Program-made: the position numbers and the translations under genes
In this document: positions 57,310-64,000 of the stretch, one piece after another
Numbering within the stretch: the stretch's first letter is position 1
Layout of the letters: each line of letters opens with the position of its first letter
Notes under the pieces: generated by a model
Told to the model about the DNA's origin: nothing
What the model saw: only the letters and a program-made list of their open reading frames with translations
Databases searched by the model: none
Source: Thermogladius sp.
GTDB lineage: Archaea; Thermoproteota; Thermoprotei_A; Sulfolobales; Desulfurococcaceae
NCBI GenBank assembly: GCA_022759365.1
Contig: JAEMPJ010000001.1
Span: forward strand, 31,299 to 95,298
Length of the DNA stretch: 64,000 nucleotides
Direction: 5' to 3'

Positions 57310-58068
57310 TTGGAGATAGAACTACTGGATTTGAGGGTGAAGAGGGATAGCGCCCTTGTCTTCGATGGTTTAAACCTCGAGTTCAAAGGCCCCGGGCTCA
57401 TCCAGGTTATCGGGCCCAACGGGGCTGGAAAAACTACTTTATTCCTCACAATGCTTGGTTTAATAAAGCCCGTTAAAGGGAGGGTTATCTTCGACGGCGT
57501 CGACGTGACAGGCAGGCCCGAGATGCTTAGGGGTAAAGTCGGCTATATGCCCCAGGTATTTGACATCGACCTTAACACGCCTTTCACGGTGTGGGAGCTC
57601 GTGGACTGCTGTTTCAGGATGCATAAGCCGTGGCCTAGATTGTTTGTCCGAGACCACGAGGCCGTTTCCCAGGCCCTTGCCAAGGTTGGTTTAGGTAGAG
57701 ATGTTTGGCATAAGAGGATTTCCGATTTATCGGGGGGTGAGAGACAGAGGGTTTTCCTTGCAAGAGCCCTCGTCTCTGACCCAGAGGTTCTGGTGCTAGA
57801 TGAGCCTCTAGCCAACATAGACCCGAACGGGAGGGCTCTGATGGCCGAGATCATAGGGGGTTTAAGCAGGGAAAAGCTTGTTATAGTCTCCTCCCACGAC
57901 CCGGGGATATTGCTGAAGTGGACTACCAGGATACTGATTTTGAATAAGAGCTTGTATGCCTACGGTAGACCAGAGGAGGTTTTAACACCTGAAGTACTAA
58001 GCAAGTTCTACGGGTTTGGATGGGAGGTTGTCGAGAAGAGAGTTCAAATATATGACTTCCACAGGTAG
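57310..58068 (+). CDS. Metal ABC transporter ATP-binding protein (ZnuC-like)
   Basis: GPNGAGKTTLFLTMLGL, LSGGERQRVFLARALVSDPEVLVLDEPLANID. Confidence 0.92.
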   Translation: MEIELLDLRVKRDSALVFDGLNLEFKGPGLIQVIGPNGAGKTTLFLTMLGLIKPVKGRVIFDGVDVTGRPEMLRGKVGYMPQVFDIDLNTPFTVWELVDCCFRMHKPWPRLFVRDHEAVSQALAKVGLGRDVWHKRISDLSGGERQRVFLARALVSDPEVLVLDEPLANIDPNGRALMAEIIGGLSREKLVIVSSHDPGILLKWTTRILILNKSLYAYGRPEEVLTPEVLSKFYGFGWEVVEKRVQIYDFHR

Positions 58069-58939
58069 TAGCAATACTCCAACTCTGAGACTGCTCGAGG
58101 GCGAGGTTGTAGTTTACAACGGTTTAGGCTGGATTGTAAAGGGCTACCAGCACCCTGAGAAAAGCGTCATCGCGTATCCGAGATACGATTTGCTTAACCG
58201 GAGGAAGCTGGTAAGCCACGAGGTTATGAGGCTCGTCGAAGAACACGCTGAGTGGTGGGGTTGCCTGAAGGTCAACGCACCCCTCCTACCCCTAGATAGA
58301 ATCGCTGAGCACAGACCGCTGATGATGGTACCGAGCGCGGTTGAAGAGATAGCGTGGATGCTGGAGTTAAACCCCCTTCAAGTTGAGGTTACCGGTAGCT
58401 ACCTCGTCAACCCCGAGGAGGCGGGGGATATCGATGTTGTCGTGTACGGGGCCACCGATGAGGTTGCCGAAAGAATTAGGCTTCTAATTGAGAGAGGGGT
58501 GTTTAAGAGGCCTAGTCTCTGGATCCTCTACAGAGAGTTCACTATTAAACACGTTGGAGCACTTGACGTAGAGACGTACCTGGCCTCGAAGTCGAAGACT
58601 ATCCTCAGCCTAACCCTTGGGGGCAAAAACGTGAACCTCAGGCTCTACAGGTATAAGCGTGGCTTCAACATGTGCGTCGACCCTGTTGAATCAAGGAGGG
58701 GTTTCAGGGGGGTGATCGAGCTCACCGATCAAGCAAACCCTATACTTCCCTCTCGGAGGAAAGCCGTGCTGGAGGGAGAGGAGGTCTACTTTGAAACCCA
58801 CAGGGAGCTTTACGCCGAGTTACCGCCCGGACTCTACTACGTGGAGGGCGATTTAGAGGTGAGGAAGAGCGGTGTGTACATTGTGGCTGATAGGGGTAGA
58901 GTGGTGGGAGTTAAAGGAGGGGGTAAAAAAGGAGGATAG
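58052..58939 (+). CDS. Predicted nucleotidyltransferase-domain protein (paralogue of 11509-12498)
   Basis: VTGSYLVNPEEAGDIDVVVYGATDE NTase motif; ORF track starts at 58016. Confidence 0.65.
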   Translation: MTSTGSSNTPTLRLLEGEVVVYNGLGWIVKGYQHPEKSVIAYPRYDLLNRRKLVSHEVMRLVEEHAEWWGCLKVNAPLLPLDRIAEHRPLMMVPSAVEEIAWMLELNPLQVEVTGSYLVNPEEAGDIDVVVYGATDEVAERIRLLIERGVFKRPSLWILYREFTIKHVGALDVETYLASKSKTILSLTLGGKNVNLRLYRYKRGFNMCVDPVESRRGFRGVIELTDQANPILPSRRKAVLEGEEVYFETHRELYAELPPGLYYVEGDLEVRKSGVYIVADRGRVVGVKGGGKKGG

Positions 58940-58955
58940 CCTGCTTAAAACAGTT

Positions 58956-61358
58956 CTACGGCTTCACACCCGCCTTCTTGATAATGCTGTAGACGTAGTC
59001 GGGTGTTAGCGGGTGCTTGCTGACTAGTTTATTGGCTTCTCTACTCCTCAACGCGTTCGCGACAGCGTTGGCTATCGAGGGGGCTATAGCCACTATAGAT
59101 GGCTCGCCCAGACCTTTGGCGCCGAATGGAGCGTGGTAGTACCCTGCTTCAACGAAGTATACGTTGAATTTCTCCGGCGTGTCCAGTGCAGTGGGTATGT
59201 GGTAGGTGCTCAAGTTGGTGTTGAGCAACCTGCCCTCAGAGTCGTAGTACAGGTCCTCCATTAATGCGTAGCCCATGCCCTGTATGTAGCCTCCGATAGC
59301 GTGGAGCTCGGCGCCAGTCCTGTTCACTACTCTACCTATATCATACACTGTCGTAGCCTCCTTCACCCTCACGAGACCGGTCTCCAAGTCTACTTCTACA
59401 TCGCTGACAATAGCGCCGTAGGTGTAGGTGAAGTACGGGGCACCAGTGCCAGTCTCCTCATCCCACTCCGCTGGGGGCGCCCTGTAGTACCCGAACTCCT
59501 GTAATGGCACGCCCTTCCAGAACGCCTGCTCCACGAGCTCCCTCCAGGTTATAGTGTGCGAGGGGTCGTCTCTACAATACACCTTGGGAGCCTCTATGAC
59601 AACGTCATCTGGGCTCTTGCAACCGAGTAGGCTGGCCGCGAGCTGGTCTAGCCTCTTCCTCAGCTTGTAGGCTGCCACTAGAGTCGCGTTCCCGCCCATG
59701 GCCGTGGACCTTGAGGCGACGGTTGGGCCTGCGTCAGGGGTGGCTGATGTGTCGGCTAGCTCGACCTTAATGTAGTGGGGTGGGACACCCAGCACCTCAG
59801 CGAGGATGTTTATTAAGCCTTGAATAGCTCCCTGGCCCATGTCTGTTAGACCTGTCCTGAAGACGATTGAACCGTCCCTCTGTATTATCACTGAGACGCT
59901 TGAGTAGTCAGCCCCCTCCGCCCCAATGCTGTTCCCGTGGTAGAATATCGCTATCCCAATACCCCTCCTCACGGGTCCCTTCAGGGAGGCGTAGAGCCTC
60001 CTCTTCTCATACCACCCGCTCAACTCGACAGCCTTCTTAATAGCCTCCTCTAAGCCGACGCCGTGGTCTAGCAACTGTCCGTGGACAGTTCTATCACCAT
60101 TCCTCAGGATGTTCTTGAGCCTGAATTCAACTGGATCCATCCCGAGTTCTTCAGCGAGTATATCCATCTGCCTTTCAACGGGGAAAGTGACCTGCGGGTT
60201 ACCGAATCCTCTGAAGGCTCCTCCCGGAATCTTATTCGTGTAGACGGCAACCACATCGACCTTAGCGTTCCTAACCTTGTAGGGCCCAGTGCTATGGACT
60301 ACAGCCCTCCACGCAACGAATGGGCCTAGGCTAGCGTAGGCTCCCTTGTCGAGAATTATCTTAGCCTCCACTCCCAGGAGCGTGCCGTCTCTAGAGGCAG
60401 CATGCCTATACCACGATATCGTCCTGTGCCTCTTAGTGTGGCCTATTATAGACTCCTCACGAGTGTGGAGTAGGACTGCCGGCCTCTTGAAGCGGATTGC
60501 GGCTAAAGCCGCTTTAGCTGCGATCTCGTTCCCGACGTCCTCAGCGCCACCGAACCCACCGCCTAGAGCCGGGGCTATAACCCTAACCATGTTGAACGGC
60601 AGGCCGAGGACGTTGGCCACCGCTTTCCTGGTGTCGAACGGGCACTGGGTCTTAGCGTAGATTGTGACGCCTCCATCAGCCTCCGGTATGGCTATCGCGG
60701 CCTCCGGCTCTATGTACGCGTGCTCCTGGAAGGGCGTCTCATATTTGTTTTCAACCACGACGGCCGCTTCCTTGAACGCTTTCTCCACGTCGCCGACCCT
60801 GATCTTATACCTCGTCAGTATGTCGCTCCCACGCTCATCGTGTATGAGCTCGTGCGGCTTCTCCTGGAGGGTCTCTGGATCGATTATCTCGAGCGGGTCT
60901 AAGTATACTTTGAGGGGCTCGTAGTCAACGCTAACGAGCTCCCCGGCTTCCCTAGCGTTCTCCAACGACTCGGCTACGACAAGAGCCACCGTGTCGCCGA
61001 TGAACCTGACCTTCCTGTCGGCTATGAGCGGCTGGTCTGGTATGACGTAGCCCACATCGTTTATCCCAGGTATATCCCTCGCGGTGAGGACAGCTAGTAC
61101 GCCAGGGTATTTCAACGCATCGCTCACGTCCAGCCCCTTAATCCTCGCGTGCGCGTACTTCGCTCTCACGCTGTAAACGAAGACGGGGTTCTTGATGAAC
61201 CTCAGCAGGTCGGCTGTGTAAACAGGCTGTCCGGAGATCTTCGAGATCGCGTCCCATCTCACGACATCTTTACCGACGTACTTGAACTCCTCGGTCTTCT
61301 TCTCCTTTGTCTTGTAGAATATTTCCTCGACGATTTCAACGTAGTCGGGTTTACTCAT
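58956..61358 (-). CDS. Xanthine dehydrogenase/aldehyde oxidase-family molybdopterin large subunit
   Basis: ALGGGFGGAEDVGNEIAAKAALAA, GGAFRGFGNPQ, KGLGEPSIVAIAPSIANAV. Confidence 0.93.
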   Translation of the reverse strand: MSKPDYVEIVEEIFYKTKEKKTEEFKYVGKDVVRWDAISKISGQPVYTADLLRFIKNPVFVYSVRAKYAHARIKGLDVSDALKYPGVLAVLTARDIPGINDVGYVIPDQPLIADRKVRFIGDTVALVVAESLENAREAGELVSVDYEPLKVYLDPLEIIDPETLQEKPHELIHDERGSDILTRYKIRVGDVEKAFKEAAVVVENKYETPFQEHAYIEPEAAIAIPEADGGVTIYAKTQCPFDTRKAVANVLGLPFNMVRVIAPALGGGFGGAEDVGNEIAAKAALAAIRFKRPAVLLHTREESIIGHTKRHRTISWYRHAASRDGTLLGVEAKIILDKGAYASLGPFVAWRAVVHSTGPYKVRNAKVDVVAVYTNKIPGGAFRGFGNPQVTFPVERQMDILAEELGMDPVEFRLKNILRNGDRTVHGQLLDHGVGLEEAIKKAVELSGWYEKRRLYASLKGPVRRGIGIAIFYHGNSIGAEGADYSSVSVIIQRDGSIVFRTGLTDMGQGAIQGLINILAEVLGVPPHYIKVELADTSATPDAGPTVASRSTAMGGNATLVAAYKLRKRLDQLAASLLGCKSPDDVVIEAPKVYCRDDPSHTITWRELVEQAFWKGVPLQEFGYYRAPPAEWDEETGTGAPYFTYTYGAIVSDVEVDLETGLVRVKEATTVYDIGRVVNRTGAELHAIGGYIQGMGYALMEDLYYDSEGRLLNTNLSTYHIPTALDTPEKFNVYFVEAGYYHAPFGAKGLGEPSIVAIAPSIANAVANALRSREANKLVSKHPLTPDYVYSIIKKAGVKP

Positions 61359-61363
61359 CTACA

Positions 61364-61903
61364 TCACCTCGCGAGGACTTTCAAATGATATTTCTCCCTA
61401 ACCTCTTTCTCGTCGAAGTATATTTTACCCTCCTTGATGTATTTAGCCGCTCTCTTAACAGCCTCAAAGTATAATGGGTAGCTACCGCACCTGCATAAGA
61501 CGCTTGAGAGCCAGCGGCGTATCTCTTTCTCAGAGGGCTCCTTGACTCTATCCAACAGGGCTTTCGTTATCATTATGAAGCCTGGTGTACAGAAGCCGCA
61601 CTGGACACCCCTCGCCTCAATGAAGGCGACCTGGATAGCGTGGAGCTTGCCCTGTGGTGCTAGACCCTCCAACGTGGTTACCTCAGCGCCGTCTAGTCTA
61701 GACGTCAAGGTGAGGCAAGAGTGAACCGGGTTCCCGTTGACCAGCACGATGCAGCTACCGCACTCGCCTCTGCCACAGCCTTCTTTAACACTAGATATGC
61801 CAAGCCTGTTGCGGAGGGTGTCCAACAGCCTCTCCGTCGGCGGGACATCGAGGTCGTACTTGACTCCGTTGACTGTTAGGGAGACCTTGACCATCCTACT
61901 CAC
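61364..61903 (-). CDS. XDH-family [2Fe-2S] small subunit
   Basis: CGRGECGSCIVLVNGNPVHSCL, GVQCGFCTPGFIM, CRCGSYP. Confidence 0.95.
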   Translation of the reverse strand: MSRMVKVSLTVNGVKYDLDVPPTERLLDTLRNRLGISSVKEGCGRGECGSCIVLVNGNPVHSCLTLTSRLDGAEVTTLEGLAPQGKLHAIQVAFIEARGVQCGFCTPGFIMITKALLDRVKEPSEKEIRRWLSSVLCRCGSYPLYFEAVKRAAKYIKEGKIYFDEKEVREKYHLKVLAR

Positions 61904-62789
61904 CCCTAATCCTCTCGTAGGCTAGTTTCAAACCTCTCTTCAACGAGACCTTCGACATCTCCAGCCTGTACTCCGCCGTCGCCCACCAGTCTGTCACTCT
62001 CGTCATCTCGCTTGGAAGTATTTTCTCGGCGGCCTCCTCAACGACCTCGCTTGAAAACCTCTTGCCCCGCAAGAACTCCTCTGTCTTAACCGCTCTAGCA
62101 GGTATCCTCTTCCCTGAAACCATGTCGAAGGCTATCCTGACATCTTTGATCACGTCGTCCTCAAGGTGGAGGTATGTGGCCTCGGTTACAATACCCGCGA
62201 TTAAGATTTCCCTTCTATCGAATTTTATGAATGAGCTGCTGGACTCAGCCGGGGGCTCCTTGAAGCTGACCTCCACCAGTAGCTCGTTAGGGTTTAAAGC
62301 TGTCTTCCTCTTGTCAACTATGTACTCGCTGAGCTTCAACTCCCTCACACCCTTGACGCTCTCGAGTTTGACGTTTGCGTCGAAGGCCAGTAGGAGCGTG
62401 ATGTAGTCGCTGTATTGTGTGGCCGCGTTGAGATTACCGCCAATAGTTGCCTCGAACCTTAAAGCCATGGTTCCGAACTTCTCCCATACGTCCACGAACC
62501 CGGCGTACCTCTTGTCGCTGTGGAGTATAGTCTGGCTTAAATCGTAGATTGAAGTTAAAGCCCCTATCTTCACGACCCCGCCTTCAACTTTCACATATGA
62601 TAGGGTTTTCTTCAGAGGGTTCAAGTCCAGGAGGTACTTCGGCGGCTTGATCTTCTTATCTCTAATGAGTAGCAGTAGCTCTGTTCCACCAGCTATAGGT
62701 TTCACGTCGGGCGCATGCTTATCCAGGAACTCGAGGGCATCGCTGAGGCTCTTAGGCTTATATATGCTTATAGTCTCTATAACGATCAC
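61896..62789 (-). CDS. XDH-family FAD-binding medium subunit
   Basis: KPIAGGTELLLLIRDKKI, EATIGGNLNAATQYSDYITLLLAF. Confidence 0.92.
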   Translation of the reverse strand: MIVIETISIYKPKSLSDALEFLDKHAPDVKPIAGGTELLLLIRDKKIKPPKYLLDLNPLKKTLSYVKVEGGVVKIGALTSIYDLSQTILHSDKRYAGFVDVWEKFGTMALRFEATIGGNLNAATQYSDYITLLLAFDANVKLESVKGVRELKLSEYIVDKRKTALNPNELLVEVSFKEPPAESSSSFIKFDRREILIAGIVTEATYLHLEDDVIKDVRIAFDMVSGKRIPARAVKTEEFLRGKRFSSEVVEEAAEKILPSEMTRVTDWWATAEYRLEMSKVSLKRGLKLAYERIRGE

Positions 62790-62915
62790 CTTTATCCCGT
62801 CAACCTATATCTCACCTGACGCCCGGTATAAATCCTTTTCATTTTGTTGGAAGTCCCGAGGAGAGAAAGTAATTTATACTCCGCCCCCGATAGAATACAC
62901 GCCGAGGTGGTATAC

Positions 62916-63923
62916 GTGAAAGTCTGCAACAGTATAATAGACTGCATAGGCAACACGCCGATCATAAGGCTATCCAAGGCTATCCCGAGCGATGTGAAAG
63001 CAGAGATATGGGGTAAAATGGAGTTCGTGAACCCTTCAGGTAGCGTCAAGGACAGGATGGCGTACTACATGATAAAGAAGGCGATGGAGAGAGGTGAGTT
63101 GAAGCCTGGTATGACCCTTGTAGTCCCCACCACGGGCAACACCGGTATAGCCTTCTCCGCGATAGGGTCATTCATGGGTTTCAAAGTGTTGATCGTGATA
63201 CCCCAGGAAATGAGCGCGGAAAGGTTCATGCTGATGAAGCTGTTCGGCGCTGAATTCCTGTTCACCCCAGGCGGCGAGAGCGATGCTGGCATAGCCTTGG
63301 AGACAGCTAAGAAGCTCGCTGCAGAGCACCCTGATAAATACTACTTCTTCGACCAGTGGAGCGACGAGGCAAACGTTGAAGCACACTACGAGACAACGGG
63401 CAAGGAGATACTCCAGCAGATCGGATGCCCAGACGCCTTCGTAGCCCAGGTCGGCACTGGCGGAACCCTCATCGGCGTAGCCAAGAGGTTGAAGGAGGAG
63501 TGCAAGAATGTGATAGTAGCCGGGGCTGAGCCAGCCGAGTGCCCGGTTGCAGCCTACTGGTTCAAGACAGGTAAGCCGGGGCCGTGGGGGAGGCACGAGG
63601 TTGAGGGTGTTGGAGACGGCTTCATACCTGATATCATCATGAGGTATAAGCACCTTCTAGACGACTTCGTGACCGCGAGCAGTGAAGAGTCTATTCAAAT
63701 GGCGAGGAAAATCGCGAAGCTGGAGGGCTTGCCTGTTGGTATAAGCAGCGGAGCCAACGTGGTCTCAGCTATTAAGCTGGCGAAGGCCCGCAACCTCGGG
63801 AGCAACGCTAAAGTGGTAACTATCCTGCCAGACTACGCTGCCAGGTACTTCTCGACAAGGCTCTTCAAGAAGAAGAGGGAGATCGCTAAGAGAGAACAGA
63901 TTTTAAGCGAGCTGGATCTCTAG
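62916..63923 (+). CDS. PLP-dependent cysteine synthase / cystathionine beta-synthase family
   Basis: VCNSIIDCIGNTPIIRL, NPSGSVKDRMAYYM, TTGNTGIAFS, GTGGTLIGVAKRLKE; GTG start at 62916 fits the family N-terminus. Confidence 0.9.
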   Translation: MKVCNSIIDCIGNTPIIRLSKAIPSDVKAEIWGKMEFVNPSGSVKDRMAYYMIKKAMERGELKPGMTLVVPTTGNTGIAFSAIGSFMGFKVLIVIPQEMSAERFMLMKLFGAEFLFTPGGESDAGIALETAKKLAAEHPDKYYFFDQWSDEANVEAHYETTGKEILQQIGCPDAFVAQVGTGGTLIGVAKRLKEECKNVIVAGAEPAECPVAAYWFKTGKPGPWGRHEVEGVGDGFIPDIIMRYKHLLDDFVTASSEESIQMARKIAKLEGLPVGISSGANVVSAIKLAKARNLGSNAKVVTILPDYAARYFSTRLFKKKREIAKREQILSELDL

Positions 63924-64000
63924 CCTCGGGTTTTTAACATTAAACCCCCTCCTCCTTTTTAACATTTTGCGAACCAGCTGAACTAAGACCCTGGTTAAAA

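Noticed and set aside
58956-62789. Aerobic CO dehydrogenase (coxLSM)
   Set aside because: Active-site loop is GAFRGFG, not AYRCSFR.
1-64000. CRISPR arrays, rRNA operons, prophage or intact transposons
   Set aside because: No regularly spaced repeats, rRNA-like tracts or transposase ORFs seen on reading; long ORFs are nearly all chromosomal families.
63924-64000. Repeated TTTTTAACATT after the cysteine synthase gene
   Set aside because: Likely ordinary T-rich archaeal termination sequence; also seen near 22940.

Overview
This 64 kb window is gene-dense archaeal chromosome. Its content (PriL, Taw3, DTD2-type deacylase, intron-containing tRNA-Thr, ADP-forming acyl-CoA synthetase subunits, IorAB) suggests a hyperthermophilic Thermoprotei / Desulfurococcales-like organism; that placement is inference. 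Most of it is housekeeping and metabolic genes in short operons with overlapping ends. I saw no CRISPR array, no intact mobile element and no rRNA. The most interesting items are: (i) a compact corrinoid methyl-transfer locus (MTHFR-like, MtrH-like, RACo-like activator, corrinoid protein, truncated 'core' MetE) at 28.4-33.4 kb, which looks like a folate-independent methionine synthesis module; (ii) several unannotated RNA candidates in intergenic gaps: three C/D-box-like sRNAs (about 2.2, 18.5 and 25.4 kb), a roughly 125-nt three-way-junction RNA at 48.85-48.97 kb, and a structured orphan region at 54.7-55.0 kb; (iii) perfect palindromes overlapping the starts of regulator genes (Lrp-like at 43.5 kb, PadR-like at 47.5 kb) and a repeated TGCACAAT element between divergent metal-ABC genes (57.25 kb); (iv) a tandem pair of paralogous ectodomain membrane proteins, only one with a cytoplasmic winged HTH; (v) a small Cys-rich ORF missing from the ORF track (19146-19301, minus); (vi) a divergent HhH-GPD-like protein with an EndoIII-type C-x6-C-x2-C-x5-C loop. 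All assignments come from reading the sequence; no searches or folding programs were run.
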